64,000 bases of DNA from Salinibacterium sp. ZJ70 (GCF_011751865.2 NZ_CP061770.1:434001-498000); one strand, 5' to 3'. Numbered from the stretch's first letter, positions 8,199 to 19,525 are shown. The notes: generated by a model from the sequence alone, not told the origin. Numbers and translations: made by a program.

Positions 8199-8547
8199 TA
8201 GTCGACCTGCGAAGTCCAAATGCTTCCGTTGGCGCTTCCCTTGTGATGTCCGCCGTTGTACAGGGCATTCACGTACGTCTGCACGAAGGTGCCGGTGGCC
8301 GTACCGGACCAGGTGCTGCCTCCGACCGAATACGCCACGCGTGCGTAGGCGCCAATGCATGGCGAGGATGAATACGTCGACGCGTAAGTGCGGGGAATGC
8401 TGGCAGCAGACCACGACTGGCCCGTTCTCCAGTTCAGCACGTGACGTCCCACAGCTGAGCCGTACCCGCATGCGCGGCCGTCGCTCCCCCGACTGCGACA
8501 ATCGTTCCCAACATGACGGCGACCGCAGCCTTCTTCAGAACCTTCAT
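8198..8547 (-). pseudogene. small secreted peptide gene with a frameshift
   Basis: From ATG 8547, after an A/G-rich GGGGGAAAGAA, the frame encodes a clean Sec signal peptide (MKVLKKAAVAVMLGTIVAVG, then GATAAHA) but ends at TGA 8434-8436 after 37 codons. The -1 frame then reads on for about 80 well-coded residues rich in S, T, G, Y and W (RTGQSWSAASIPRTYAS through NALYNGGHHKGSANG) to the TAG at 8198-8200. The two halves look like one precursor split by a single indel. It could be a sequencing error, a real knock-out or programmed frameshifting. A bacteriocin-like role is possible given the exporter genes; I could not match it to lactococcin 972. Confidence 0.55.
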
Positions 8548-8668
8548 TTCTTTCCCCCTTATGTGCAACCCGCAATCCGGACGCTAGTAAAAATCACCAA
8601 CGCCCGCAAGATCTTTCCTCAACTAAATGCGGGACCGAGATCCCACCTCGACCGAAAGGATTCACTGC

Positions 8669-9040
8669 ATGAGTGGCGTACGAATGACCCGCCGGTGGCT
8701 ATGGCTCCTCGCATGGGCCTGGATACTCGGCGTGATCTTCGCTACGGGGAGCTTTGGCCCCAGTGTCGGCAGCGGAGGTTGGATCCCGACGATCGCAATG
8801 GCCGGACTCGGCTTCCTCTTCGCGATTGTGGACAGCCGCATTGCACGAACGCTCGGCGGATCGGCGCCGTCTCCCGCGTTCGCCCTCTTGACGGCCTTTC
8901 CCTATCTAGCGCTGCGCGCTCGGTCTGATCCGGATCAGTACTCGGGCGCTTGGGGCCCGATGGGACTGGCGGCCGTCGGCACGGTTGTGGCGCTGGTGAT
9001 CATGGGGACCGTGAACCTCCTGGGCGCCGCGATCTACTAA
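8669..9040 (+). CDS. small polytopic membrane protein
   Basis: The ATG at 8669 follows GAAAGGA at a good distance. The 123-residue product has four predicted hydrophobic helices (about 8-24, 32-50, 65-82, 98-120) and no charged catalytic motif. It is divergent from the secreted-peptide operon, with a 121-bp intergenic region between the two starts that must hold both promoters. No known family is recognised. It may be an immunity-type membrane protein for the neighbouring peptide, but only the position suggests that. Confidence 0.6.
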   Translation: MSGVRMTRRWLWLLAWAWILGVIFATGSFGPSVGSGGWIPTIAMAGLGFLFAIVDSRIARTLGGSAPSPAFALLTAFPYLALRARSDPDQYSGAWGPMGLAAVGTVVALVIMGTVNLLGAAIY

Positions 9041-9138
9041 GCGCCCTGACGATCGCGCGTCGGTGGGTCGCGACACAGTGCGCCCGAGTCTGGATCTCGA
9101 GCGAGGAGAGGCCAAGCACGTGCGGCGGTGAGGCAGCC

Positions 9139-9297
9139 CTAGCGATGCGTGAACTCACTGATCGCTTCGACCGCGACTCGCAGCGTATTGGGGAGATCGG
9201 CGATGTCCGCTTCCAGCACAGCACTCCGATATGCATAGAGGTTCTTGGCGCGGAGCTCGACGCCTTCTTCTGCCAGCGCGGTTGTGAAGCTGGGCCA
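9139..9297 (-). pseudogene. possible gene remnant next to the recombinase
   Basis: On the minus strand this stretch reads as a plausible protein C-terminus (FTTALAEEGVELRAKNLY, then AVLEADIADLPNTLRVAV) ending at a TGA. The amino acid pattern is amphipathic and protein-like, and it stops resembling coding exactly where recombinase similarity starts on the other strand (about 9298). It may be the tail of a gene whose 5' part was replaced by the recombinase fragment. Weakly supported. Confidence 0.25.
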
Positions 9298-10401
9298 CGT
9301 TGGGCGTTCGAAGCGTACGCGACGGGGGAGTACAGCGTTGCTCAGCTGCGCGACGCTCTCTCGGACCAGGGCTTCACGACCCGTGCTACCGCAAAGTGGA
9401 AGTCGGGACAGGTATCCCTCAACCAGCTGAGCCTGATACTCAGGGATCCGTACTACCTCGGCATGGTGACGTACAAGGGCGAGGTTTTCGACGGGCGCCA
9501 CGAAGCGCTGATCTCCGCGGAGACCTTCGAACGCGTGCAGGAGATCTACGCAGAACGCAGCCGACCTGTTACGCGCGACCGCGTGCACCGCCACTTCCTT
9601 CGAGGCCTGATGTGCTGCGACCGGTGTCATCAGTCCGGCCGCCATCACCGGATGATCTACATCGAGGCAAAGAACCGTGCCGATCAGGTGTACGGCTACT
9701 ACATCTGCCGGGGGAGGCAGGACGGAGCCTGCGATCTTCAGCATCTTTCGGTTCGGAGTATCGAGCACGCGGTTGCCGCCACGGTGAAGGTGCTGACCCT
9801 GGAGCCTGGCTTCATCAGCGAGATGCGCCGCCACGTTCACGAGGCGGTTGAGCTGGAGCAGCGAGCCGAGCGCGCCTCCCGAGGCCGCATGACATCCCAA
9901 CTCCAAAAGCTAGAAACACATGAAGCGAACCTCATTGACGTCGCCGCCGATGGCGCACTCGCCACCGCCGCGGTGAAGGACCGCCTCCGAGAAATCGCCG
10001 TACAGCGCCGCAATCTACTCGACAAGCCCTCACGCAGTGAGGAGCAGGCTCGTCGGCAGGCGGACACAGTCTTGGCATACCTCGACCTGCTCGCTCGTCG
10101 CTATAGCTTCTACGTGACCGCCACCGACCAGATCCAGCGGAAGGTCCTCGAGGCGTTCTTCTCGAATATCTGGATCGAGGACGACGGGCACGAGATCGTC
10201 GCTCGCACCGAGTTTCACGAGCCGATCGTGCTCATCCAGGCGGCCGAGGCCGAATGGCAAATTGCCAACGCAAAGAGCGTCGGAGATGACTCCGACGCTC
10301 TGGACCGAACACCTAGCAACCTCTATCTCAAGGTCCTTTGTTCGGCTTGCTGCCGGATGTGGTGGGCCCGGAGGGGCTCGAACCCTCGACCCGCGGATTA
10401 A
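9298..10401 (+). pseudogene. large serine recombinase, N-terminal catalytic domain missing
   Basis: From about 9298 the translation matches the middle and C-terminal parts of large serine recombinases. It has the Recombinase domain (RWAFEAYATGEYSVAQLRDA, then SLILRDPYYLGMVTYKGE), a zinc ribbon with Cys pairs (CCDRCHQSGRHHR and YYICRGRQDGACDL), and a coiled coil around LQKLETHEANL. The resolvase domain with its catalytic serine is absent; the open frame continues upstream but does not resemble one. The 3' end runs into tRNA-Lys, giving the tail ARRGSNPRPAD. Likely the decayed integrase of the island. Confidence 0.75.
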
Positions 10402-10435
10402 AAGTCCGATGCTCTGCCAACTGAGCTACAGGCCC
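10360..10435 (-). tRNA. tRNA-Lys (anticodon TTT)
   Basis: On the minus strand the gene begins GGGCCTGTAGCTCAGTTGG and ends GGGCCCACCA with an encoded CCA. The 7-bp acceptor stem pairs (one G-T), the anticodon loop reads CTTTTAA, and the T loop reads GGTTCGAGCCC. Length is 76 nt with CCA. Its 3' end is the right boundary of the putative island. Confidence 0.97.
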
Positions 10436-10490
10436 TACCTTTCCAGGGTAGCGCCAGCGGCGCGAGCCGGATGCGGGGGACAATGGGGGG

Positions 10491-11120
10491 ATGGCCGACG
10501 ACTTCCGCAAACCCGTGCTGTTCGGCGGGCGCGAGTTCGAGGCGTTCGCGGGGTCGCGCGACCCGGCGGTCACCTTGCGCATCGCGCACGACACCGCGCA
10601 GGCGCTCGTGCGGCGGGTGCGTGAGAGCGACGACCCGGATGTCGTGAAGCGCGTCGTGCACTTCACCGACGAGCACGGCATCGACACCGTCGCGGAGCTG
10701 TGGGCTGTTGCCGGCCCGCTCACGCTCCCCGGCTCGCTGTGGCGCATCTACCTGCTGCGCGCGATGATCCTCAACGACCCGGAGCTGGCCGCACTGCTGT
10801 ACCGCCGAGGCACCGAGGTGCTCACCACGATCGACCCTGTCATCGCGGGCGCACCCACCCCGGCAGGGCCAGCGGAGGTCGTGGAGCTCGCCGACCGCAT
10901 TCTGCGGGGCGTGTTCCATGGCAACTTCGCACACGCTCTGGAGCGGGCAGCCGCGTTCTGCCGCGTCGAATCGGCGGGGGCGGCGAGCATCGCCGACGAT
11001 CAGGATGCGGCATCCGACACCCGCTCCGCGCTGCTCACCACACGCGCCGCGCGCCTCGCCACGATGGGTGACGAGCTCGCCGCATCCGCGCGTCTCTCGC
11101 GCGATGACGCCCTCGACTGA
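10491..11120 (+). CDS. conserved actinobacterial protein of unknown function
   Basis: The 209-residue product is soluble and mostly helical. It has no signal peptide and no motif I can assign; the N-terminus reads MADDFRKPVLFGGREFEAFA and the C-terminal 40 residues are a charged helix. Similar proteins occur in Microbacteriaceae genomes, sometimes under a misleading RNA-polymerase label (from memory). It stands alone, 55 bp from tRNA-Lys and upstream of a repeat-rich gap. Confidence 0.7.
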   Translation: MADDFRKPVLFGGREFEAFAGSRDPAVTLRIAHDTAQALVRRVRESDDPDVVKRVVHFTDEHGIDTVAELWAVAGPLTLPGSLWRIYLLRAMILNDPELAALLYRRGTEVLTTIDPVIAGAPTPAGPAEVVELADRILRGVFHGNFAHALERAAAFCRVESAGAASIADDQDAASDTRSALLTTRAARLATMGDELAASARLSRDDALD

Positions 11121-11507
11121 GCCGCGCTCGCCGCACCACTGAGCCTCCCCGCAGGGGGCCCTGGCAAGCGCCTGGGTGCGCTACGAGGCGGTCGTGCGTC
11201 ACGTAAGCTTGTTCGGCCGGGCCGCAGTAACCCCGGGCTCCAATTTTCGCCGCTTCGAGCGGCCTTCCGCCGAGAGGCGTTTCTGCGGCTCGGTTTCTCT
11301 CTGCCCGCCGGCTGCCCCCTGCCAGCCCACCCGTTGTGCAGGAACCCCGTGCGGTTGTGCAGGAGCCTCAGCCGCATCCGGGCGCGGGTCAACCCCTGAA
11401 GGTTGCAGGACCGGCCCGGAGCTGGGCGGGATCCTGCACAACACATCCGGGATCCTGCACAACAGATCCGGGATCCTGCACAACGGCAAGAGGCTCAGTG
11501 CGTGGGA
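11121..11507. other. 387-bp gene-free gap
   Basis: No convincing gene is seen between the two convergent genes. The left part holds a short hairpin CCGCTTCGAGCGG (about 11250) and a longer one around CCGAG...CTCGG followed by a T-rich stretch near 11290, which may end transcription of the gene at 10491-11120. The right part holds the inverted and tandem repeats annotated at 11333-11484. Confidence 0.6.
11333..11484. repeat. inverted/tandem 21-bp-period repeat cluster
   Basis: The unit GGGATCCTGCACAAC occurs three times in direct orientation at 11428, 11449 and 11470, exactly 21 bp apart. Its inverse, GTTGTGCAGGA, occurs twice at 11333 and 11354, also 21 bp apart. The whole can fold into alternative long hairpins. 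It lies between convergent genes (10491-11120 and pstB). Confidence 0.8.
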
Positions 11508-12287
11508 TCACCCGAACTTGCCGGAGACGTAGTCTTCGGTGGCCTTCACCGACGGCATCGAGAAGATCTTCGTCGTGTCGTCGTATTCGATGAGCTTGCC
11601 GGGCTTGCCGGTGCCCTCGATGTTGAAGAACGCGGTCTTGTCCGAGACACGCGAAGCCTGCTGCATGTTGTGGGTCACGATGACGATCGTGTACTCCTGC
11701 TTGAGCTCCTCGATGAGATCCTCGATCGCGAGGGTCGAGATGGGGTCGAGGGCCGAGCACGGCTCGTCCATGAGGATGATCTCGGGGCTCACGGCGATCG
11801 TGCGGGCGATGCAGAGACGCTGCTGCTGGCCGCCGGAGAGGCTCGAACCGGGCTTGTCGAGGCGGTCCTTCACCTCGTTCCACAGGTTGGCGCCGCGCAG
11901 CGACTGCTCGACGAGCGCATCCGCATCCGACTTCGCCATGCGCCGGTTGTTGAGGCGCACGCCCGCGAGCACGTTCTCGCGGATCGACATCGTGGGGAAG
12001 GGGTTCGGACGCTGGAACACCATCCCCACCTGGCGGCGCACGAGCACCGGGTCGACACCCGGGCCGTACAGGTTGTTGCCGTCGATGAGCACCTCACCGT
12101 CGACGCGCGCACCGGGGATCACCTCGTGCATGCGGTTGAGGGTGCGCAGGAACGTGGACTTGCCGCATCCGGACGGACCGATGAACGCGGTCACCGTGCG
12201 GGGTTCGATCGTGAGGTTGATGCCCTCCACGGCGAGGAAGCTGCCGTAGTAGACGTCGAGATCGTTGACTTCGATGCGCTTGGACAT
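11508..12287 (-). CDS. pstB: phosphate ABC transporter ATP-binding protein PstB
   Basis: The 259-residue ATPase has Walker A GPSGCGKS (37-44), the PstB phrase [10 protein letters not shown], the Q-loop VFQRPNPFP, signature LSGGQQQR and Walker [14 protein letters not shown]. These strings identify PstB, which powers high-affinity phosphate import on the cytoplasmic side of PstCA. It is the last gene of pstSCAB, 10 bp after pstA, and should be expressed when phosphate is low. Confidence 0.97.
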   Translation of the reverse strand: MSKRIEVNDLDVYYGSFLAVEGINLTIEPRTVTAFIGPSGCGKSTFLRTLNRMHEVIPGARVDGEVLIDGNNLYGPGVDPVLVRRQVGMVFQRPNPFPTMSIRENVLAGVRLNNRRMAKSDADALVEQSLRGANLWNEVKDRLDKPGSSLSGGQQQRLCIARTIAVSPEIILMDEPCSALDPISTLAIEDLIEELKQEYTIVIVTHNMQQASRVSDKTAFFNIEGTGKPGKLIEYDDTTKIFSMPSVKATEDYVSGKFG

Positions 12288-12297
12288 CGGGTTCCCT

Positions 12298-13383
12298 TCA
12301 GCGGCCGGTCTTCGGCGCGAAGATCTTCGCGACGAGTCGAGCGACCAGGTTGAGCAGCATGACGATGAGGATCAGGGTGAGCGCGCCCGCCCAGGCGCGG
12401 TCGAGGGATGAGGTGGGGTCGGTGCCCTGGCTCACATACGAGTTGTAGACGAACACCGGCAGCGACTGCATGCGGCCGTCGAACAGGTCGGCGTTCATGT
12501 TGGCGGTGAATCCGGCGGTGACGAGCAGCGGGGCCGTCTCGCCGATGACGCGCGAGATCGCGAGCATGATGCCCGTCGTGATGCCGGCGATCGAGGTGGG
12601 CAGCACGACCTTCACGACCGTGAGCCACTTGGGCACACCGAGCGCGAGCGACGCTTCGCGCAGCTCGTTGGGCACGAGCCGCAGCATCTCCTCGCTCGAG
12701 CGCACCACCACCGGGATCATGAGCACCGACAGGGCGATCGCACCCACGATGCCCATGCGGGTTCCCGGTCCGAGGATCATCGCGAACAGCGCGTAGGCGA
12801 ACAGTCCCGCGACGATCGAGGGGATGCCGGTCATCACATCCACGAAGAATGTGATCGCGCGCGCGAGCGGTCCGCGTCCGTACTCGACCAGGTAGATCGC
12901 GGTGAGGAGTCCGATGGGCACCGAGATGAGGGTCGCGGCTCCCGTGATGAGGAGCGTTCCCTGGATCGCGTGGAGCCCGCCGCCGCCTTCGCCGACGACG
13001 TTGCGCATCGACCAGGTGAAGAACTGCAGGTCGAAGCGGTTCGACCCGCGCGTGATGACGGTGAACAGCAGCGAGATGAGCGGAAGCAGTGCGATCGTGA
13101 ACGCGAGCGACACGAGCGCCGTCACGAGGCGGTCCATCGCGCGCCGCGCGCCCTCGACGAGGCGCGAGGCGATGTAGATCGCGACCGTGTACAGCAGGAC
13201 GCCCGCGAACACCGCACCCACGATGTTGTAGTCGCCGACGGCGTCTTCGCTCAGCCACAGGAAGAGGAAGAATCCGGCGCTCACCCCGAGGCTGGCCGAG
13301 AGGATGCTCCACGGGGTGCCGCGGCGCAGGCGCCCCGATGCGTACGCGTTCACCACGCGGCGAGGGCTCGTCGTCGTGCTCAT
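12298..13383 (-). CDS. pstA: phosphate ABC transporter permease PstA
   Basis: The 361-residue membrane protein has about eight hydrophobic helices, longer than the six of E. coli PstA because of two extra N-terminal helices (about 28-60), as is usual in actinobacteria. The permease (EAA) loop is visible as [14 protein letters not shown], and the family phrase [12 protein letters not shown] is present. It pairs with PstC, whose stop overlaps this start in an ATGA junction. Confidence 0.95.
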   Translation of the reverse strand: MSTTTSPRRVVNAYASGRLRRGTPWSILSASLGVSAGFFLFLWLSEDAVGDYNIVGAVFAGVLLYTVAIYIASRLVEGARRAMDRLVTALVSLAFTIALLPLISLLFTVITRGSNRFDLQFFTWSMRNVVGEGGGGLHAIQGTLLITGAATLISVPIGLLTAIYLVEYGRGPLARAITFFVDVMTGIPSIVAGLFAYALFAMILGPGTRMGIVGAIALSVLMIPVVVRSSEEMLRLVPNELREASLALGVPKWLTVVKVVLPTSIAGITTGIMLAISRVIGETAPLLVTAGFTANMNADLFDGRMQSLPVFVYNSYVSQGTDPTSSLDRAWAGALTLILIVMLLNLVARLVAKIFAPKTGR

Positions 13384-14336
13384 CAGTTGGCTCCCGAGAA
13401 GTCCTTGCGGCGGTTCACGATGAACCGGGCGAACGTGTTGACGACGAGCGTGATCGCGAACAGCATGAGGCCGGTCGCGATGAGCACGTTGACGTTGACC
13501 CCGTACGCCTCAGGGAAGCTGAGCGCGATGTTGGCGGCGATCGTCGACGGGTTGGTGGAGCTGATGAGGTTGAGGCTGATCACTCCGGATGCCGAGAGCA
13601 CCATCGCGACGGCCATCGTCTCGCCGAGGGCGCGGCCGAGGCCGAGCATCGCCGCGGACACGATGCCGCCGCGGGCGAACGGCAGCACGGCCATCGTGAT
13701 CATCTCCCAGCGCGTCGCGCCGAGCGCGAGCGCAGCCTCCTCGTGCAGCACAGGCGTCTGCAGGAAGACCTCGCGGCAGATCGCGGTGATGATCGGGATC
13801 ACCATGACGGCGAGCACGATCGAGGCGGTGAGGATGGTGCGGCCGGTTCCCGAGGGCGGGCCCGCGAACAGGGGGATCCAGCTGAGGTTCTCCCACAGCC
13901 AGGTGTAGATCGGCTGCACGCTGCCGGCGAGCACACTGCCGCCCCACAGGCCGAAGACGACCGACGGCACCGCGGCGAGCAGGTCGATCACGTATCCGAG
14001 GAGCGATGCGAGACGGCGCGGGGCATAGTGCGAGATGAACAGCGCGATGCCGATCGACAGCGGCACAGCCATCACGAGCGCGAGGGTCGCAGCCCACAGC
14101 GTGCCGAAGATGAGCGGCCACGCGTACTCCCAGATGTTCCGCCCCCGCAGGATCGACGCATCCGCGGGGTCCACGGCGATTCCGGGCGCGCCCTGCAGCA
14201 GCAGGAACCCGGTGACGGCGGCGAGCGTCGCGAGGATGAGGGAGCCGGCGGCGAGCGTCGTCCCGGAGAAGATGCGATCGCCCGGGCGCTGATAGGCGCG
14301 GACGGATGTCCGCGATGCGCTGGCGGTGGACGTCAT
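13383..14336 (-). CDS. pstC: phosphate ABC transporter permease PstC
   Basis: The 317-residue permease has six main hydrophobic helices and the PstC-typical strings AAVPSVVFGLWGG, EEAALALGATRWEM (EAA loop) and GRALGETMAVAMVL. It forms the phosphate channel with PstA. The gene lies 109 bp after pstS and overlaps pstA by the ATGA junction. No anomaly seen. Confidence 0.96.
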   Translation of the reverse strand: MTSTASASRTSVRAYQRPGDRIFSGTTLAAGSLILATLAAVTGFLLLQGAPGIAVDPADASILRGRNIWEYAWPLIFGTLWAATLALVMAVPLSIGIALFISHYAPRRLASLLGYVIDLLAAVPSVVFGLWGGSVLAGSVQPIYTWLWENLSWIPLFAGPPSGTGRTILTASIVLAVMVIPIITAICREVFLQTPVLHEEAALALGATRWEMITMAVLPFARGGIVSAAMLGLGRALGETMAVAMVLSASGVISLNLISSTNPSTIAANIALSFPEAYGVNVNVLIATGLMLFAITLVVNTFARFIVNRRKDFSGAN

Positions 14337-14445
14337 GGGCGCCTGTCTCGTCTCTCGTCTCGGTGGATGGTTCGGTGGGTGGGGCTGTCGTGCCGAATCC
14401 CGGCACCGGGTCCGAAGACCCGGTGCCGGGATGTGTGTCAGTCGC

Positions 14446-15537
14446 TCAGCGCATGGCCTTCACAGCCGCGGAGGCCTTCTGGTAGAGCTGACCGGAGATG
14501 GGAGCGGACCCGGCCGACTCGGCCGCGACCGCCTGGCCTTCGCTGCTGATGACGTACGAGAAGTACGCCTTCGCGAGCTCGCCCAGGGCGGCATCCTGGT
14601 ACTCGGTGCAGCCGATGAGGTAGCTCACGAGCACGATCGGGTACACCCCGGACGCGTCGGTGCCACGGTCGAGCGCGATCGCGAGGTCGCTCTCACCACG
14701 GCCCTCCTCGAGGGGCGAGGCGTCGACGACAGCGGCAGCCGCCGTGGTCGAGTAGGGCACGTACTCGTCGCCCACCTTGACGGCGACGGTTCCGAGTCCG
14801 CCGGCGCGCGAGGCATCCGCGTAGCCGATCGTGCCGATGCCGCCGGAGACGGTGTCGATCATGCCGGAGGTCTGCGAGGCGGCCTCGCCGCCCTGCAGCG
14901 GCCACACACCGTCAGGGGCGTACGTCCACACGTCGGGGGCCGCGGCTCCGAGGTACTCGGTGAAGTTCTCCGTGGTGCCCGAGTCGTCGGCGCGGTGCAC
15001 GGCGGCGATGGGGGTGGCGGGGAGGGCGACATCCGGGTTCTGCGACGCGATCGCCGGGTCGTTCCAGACCGTGATCTCGCCCAGGAAGATACGCGCGAGG
15101 GTCGCGGCGTCGAGGTCGAGCGACTCGATGCCGTCGAGGTTGAAGATGACGGCGATGGGCGAGATGTAGGCGGGGATCTCGACGATGCCCGACCCGGCCA
15201 CGCAGGAGCCGAACGTGCCCTTCTCGATCTCGTCCACCGTGAAGGCGCGGTCGGAGCCGGCGAAGGCGGCACCACCGGCGAGGAACGTGTCGCGGCCGCT
15301 GCCGGATCCGGCGGGGTCGTACTCGACGGTCACGTCGGGGTGGGCGCTCTGGAAGGCGGCGATCCAGGCCTCCTGGGCGCTGCCCTGGCTGGATGCGCCC
15401 GAACCGACGAGCGTGCCCGTGAGGCCCGATTCGGCGCCCGCGCCCGCGCCCACCTCGTTGGCGGCGGTGCACGAGCTGAGCGCGAGCGCGCCCACGAGTG
15501 CGATGGCGGCGGCGCCACCCATACGCATGTTCTTCAC
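14446..15537 (-). CDS. pstS: phosphate-binding lipoprotein PstS
   Basis: The GTG start at 15537 follows GAAGGGAA. The 363-residue product has a signal peptide with lipobox LSSC (Cys 23) and the PstS phosphate-binding strings LVGSGASSQG, YDPAGSGSGRD and RADDSGTTENF. It captures phosphate outside the membrane and hands it to PstCA. It is the first gene of pstSCAB, and PHO-box-like repeats lie about 90 bp upstream of the start. Confidence 0.96.
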   Translation of the reverse strand: MKNMRMGGAAAIALVGALALSSCTAANEVGAGAGAESGLTGTLVGSGASSQGSAQEAWIAAFQSAHPDVTVEYDPAGSGSGRDTFLAGGAAFAGSDRAFTVDEIEKGTFGSCVAGSGIVEIPAYISPIAVIFNLDGIESLDLDAATLARIFLGEITVWNDPAIASQNPDVALPATPIAAVHRADDSGTTENFTEYLGAAAPDVWTYAPDGVWPLQGGEAASQTSGMIDTVSGGIGTIGYADASRAGGLGTVAVKVGDEYVPYSTTAAAAVVDASPLEEGRGESDLAIALDRGTDASGVYPIVLVSYLIGCTEYQDAALGELAKAYFSYVISSEGQAVAAESAGSAPISGQLYQKASAAVKAMR

Positions 15538-15628
15538 TGTGTTCCCTTCGGGAATTCGGTCAGGTTGAGGCTCTTGGCGGCCTCGATGCCGACGCTACGA
15601 AGTGATGGTGTCCACAGTGCAGGGTGTT

Positions 15629-15648
15629 GGTGAACGGAAGGTGAACGG
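15629..15648 (-). promoter_or_regulatory. PHO-box-like direct repeats upstream of pstS
   Basis: On the minus strand two copies of GTTCACC occur exactly 11 bp apart (plus-strand GGTGAAC at 15629-15635 and 15640-15646). Direct repeats of GTTCACC with 11-bp spacing are the PhoP box of Streptomyces (from memory); a PhoP/RegX3-type regulator probably acts here. The distance to the pstS start is about 92 bp. Confidence 0.65.
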
Positions 15649-15652
15649 CCGG

Positions 15653-15710
15653 TGAGGTGTCAGTTCGTGCCGCCTCGGCTGCGCCGCGAGCGGCACGAAC
15701 TGACACCTCA
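15653..15710. repeat. long perfect hairpin repeat, copy 1
   Basis: Arms of 21 bp (15653-15673 and 15690-15710) are perfectly complementary with a 16-nt loop. The core of the arm is GGTGTCAGTTCGTGCCGC. Copy 2, with T for C at one arm position, lies at 22879-22936. It ends 4 bp before the mutT1 stop codon and could terminate transcription in either direction. Confidence 0.9.
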
Positions 15711-15713
15711 AGG

Positions 15714-16651
15714 TCAGGCAGCGGGGCCGTGCACCTCGATCGCGACGATCCCGGATGCGGGGTCGTCGAGCGGGATGTGCAGCACCGCGTACTCGCCCGT
15801 CGAGAGCGCGGCCGCGCGGTGCAGTTCGCCGTTGCCGTGGTAGCCCGCGTGCTCGGCGATGGAGGCGATGATCTGCGGCAGCACCGGTCCGTGGCTGCAC
15901 AGCACCGTGGTCTCGCGCGCGGCGAGCACCTCTCCGACGAACGCGTGCACCTCGGCGCCGCCCGCGCGGTACGCATCCTGGCTGATGACCTCGCGCTGGG
16001 TGACATCGAGTCCCGTCACGCGCGCGGTCGGGGCGATGGTCGCGACGCAGCGCACAGCGGTCGAGCTGATGAGGCGCTTCGGTCGGTAGGCGGCGACAGC
16101 GGGTGCGACGCTCACCGACTGCATCTCGCCCTTCGGGAGCAGCGGACGCGTGGCGTCGGGTCCGTCCCACTGGTCGCGCGCGAGCGCCTTGCCGTGGCGC
16201 AGCGCGATGATCGCGAAGGTGCGCGCGCGGCCCAGTTCGTGCAGTTCGGCGAAGCGCTCGACGATGTCGAGGTCGTGCGCGTAGGTGAGCACCTTGCGCG
16301 CCTTCTCAACGGTCACCCAGCGCAGCTCGGCGATCTCGTCGTTCGCGACGAACGTGGAGTTGGCGCGCGCCTGATCGGTGACTTCGCCTGCCCAGTAGTA
16401 CACGGCCTTGTCGCGTCCGCTCGGCAGCACGTACTCGATCACGCCGAGGGGCACGCCCAGCGCGATGATGAGGCCGGTCTCCTCGGCGATCTCGCGCACC
16501 GCCGTCTCGGGGAGCGTCTCGCCCGGATCGAGCTTGCCCTTCGGCAGCGAGACGTCCTTGTGCTGCGTGCGGTGCACGACGAGCACCTTGAGCTTGCCCT
16601 TCTTCGACACCCGCCAGCAGAGAGCGCCAGCGGCGAGCTGGGGATCCTGGC

Positions 16652-16655
<4 letters not shown>
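15714..16655 (-). CDS. mutT1: Nudix hydrolase-histidine phosphatase fusion (MutT1)
   Basis: The ATG at 16655 sits in an ATGA overlap with the end of ppk. Residues 1-135 are a Nudix domain with an almost complete Nudix box, [20 protein letters not shown]. Residues 150-313 are a histidine phosphatase domain starting with IALRHGKA. The same fusion next to ppk1 is known in Mycobacterium as MutT1, which hydrolyses 8-oxo-(d)GTP and diadenosine polyphosphates. The phosphatase half keeps the RHG motif and a CSHGPVLP second histidine. A hairpin repeat follows the stop. Confidence 0.88.
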
Positions 16656-18820
<2,165 letters not shown>

Positions 18821-18847
18821 CGGCCTATCTTGCCAGGTCAGGCCGGA

Positions 18848-19525
18848 CTAGGAGGCGTCCGCGCTGTCCTCGTCGTACACATTGAAGCGGTAGCCGACAT
18901 TGCGCACCGTGCCGATGAGCGACTCGAGGTCGCCGAGCTTCGCCCGCAGGCGCCGCACGTGCACATCCACGGTCCGGGTGCCGCCGAAGTAGTCGTAGCC
19001 CCAGACCTCACTCAGCAGCTGCTCGCGCGTGAACACACGCGAGGGGTTGCTCGCGAGGAAGCGCAGCAGCTCGAACTCCTTGAACGTGAGGTCGAGCGGG
19101 CGGCCGTGCACCTTCGCCGAATAGCTCGCCTCGTCGATCACGACGCCGGAGGCCTGGATTTTGCTCGTCGAACCGTCCTTCGCGACGCGATCGATCACGA
19201 GACGGATGCGCGCGTCGACCTCCGCAGGCCCCGCGGTCGTGAGGATGACCTCGTCGATGCCCCAATCCGCCGACACGGCCGTCAGGCCGCCCTCGGTGAT
19301 CGCGAGGATCACCGGAACGCTGTTGCCGCTCGAGTGCAGGATCTTGCAGAGCGCGCGTGCGTGCGCCAGATCCTGACGCGCATCCACGACGATCGCATCC
19401 ACGCGGGGCGCGTCGACGAGCGACGACGGATCGGCAGGGATCGTGCGCACGCGGTGGCTGAGGAGTCCCAGGGCCGGGAGGGCGTCCGTGTCTGCCGCTG
19501 AGCTCAACACCAGGAGCTGCGCCAC
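18848..19525 (-). CDS. glnR: nitrogen-responsive regulator GlnR
   Basis: The GTG start at 19525 gives 225 residues of an OmpR-family regulator. The receiver-like half ([38 protein letters not shown]) matches actinobacterial GlnR, an orphan regulator without a cognate kinase. The winged helix is strongly conserved ([20 protein letters not shown] and [18 protein letters not shown]). In relatives GlnR activates nitrogen assimilation and cross-talks with phosphate control, which fits its place beside ppk and pst. It is transcribed alone, 27 bp before ppk on the same strand. Confidence 0.9.
   Translation of the reverse strand: MAQLLVLSSAADTDALPALGLLSHRVRTIPADPSSLVDAPRVDAIVVDARQDLAHARALCKILHSSGNSVPVILAITEGGLTAVSADWGIDEVILTTAGPAEVDARIRLVIDRVAKDGSTSKIQASGVVIDEASYSAKVHGRPLDLTFKEFELLRFLASNPSRVFTREQLLSEVWGYDYFGGTRTVDVHVRRLRAKLGDLESLIGTVRNVGYRFNVYDEDSADAS

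Larger units (their letters stand above)
2926..10368. mobile_element. probable genomic island at tRNA-Lys
   Basis: An 11-bp direct repeat TGTGGTGGGCC occurs at 2926-2936, right after the lipoprotein gene, and at 10358-10368, covering the CCA end of tRNA-Lys. The tRNA is on the minus strand, so its 3' end faces this interval, the usual geometry for an integrated element. The interval contains recombinase remnants at both sides, an IS, truncated genes and an ABC/peptide operon with more A/T-ending codons than the flanks. Boundaries are inferred; the repeat is short, and the surviving recombinase lacks its catalytic domain, so the element looks immobile. Confidence 0.5.

Noticed and set aside
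8198..8547. Lactococcin 972-type bacteriocin
   Set aside because: The genes around it recall such clusters, but the mature part lacks the family's GGxW...YYH...K pattern as I know it, and the large 700-residue membrane partner is absent.
9139..9906. A 255-codon minus-strand gene opposite the recombinase
   Set aside because: Most of it is antisense to clear recombinase domains; only the first 160 bp may be a real gene tail, listed with low confidence.
11333..11484. CRISPR array
   Set aside because: Only five short units in both orientations, with 6-bp spacers and no cas genes.
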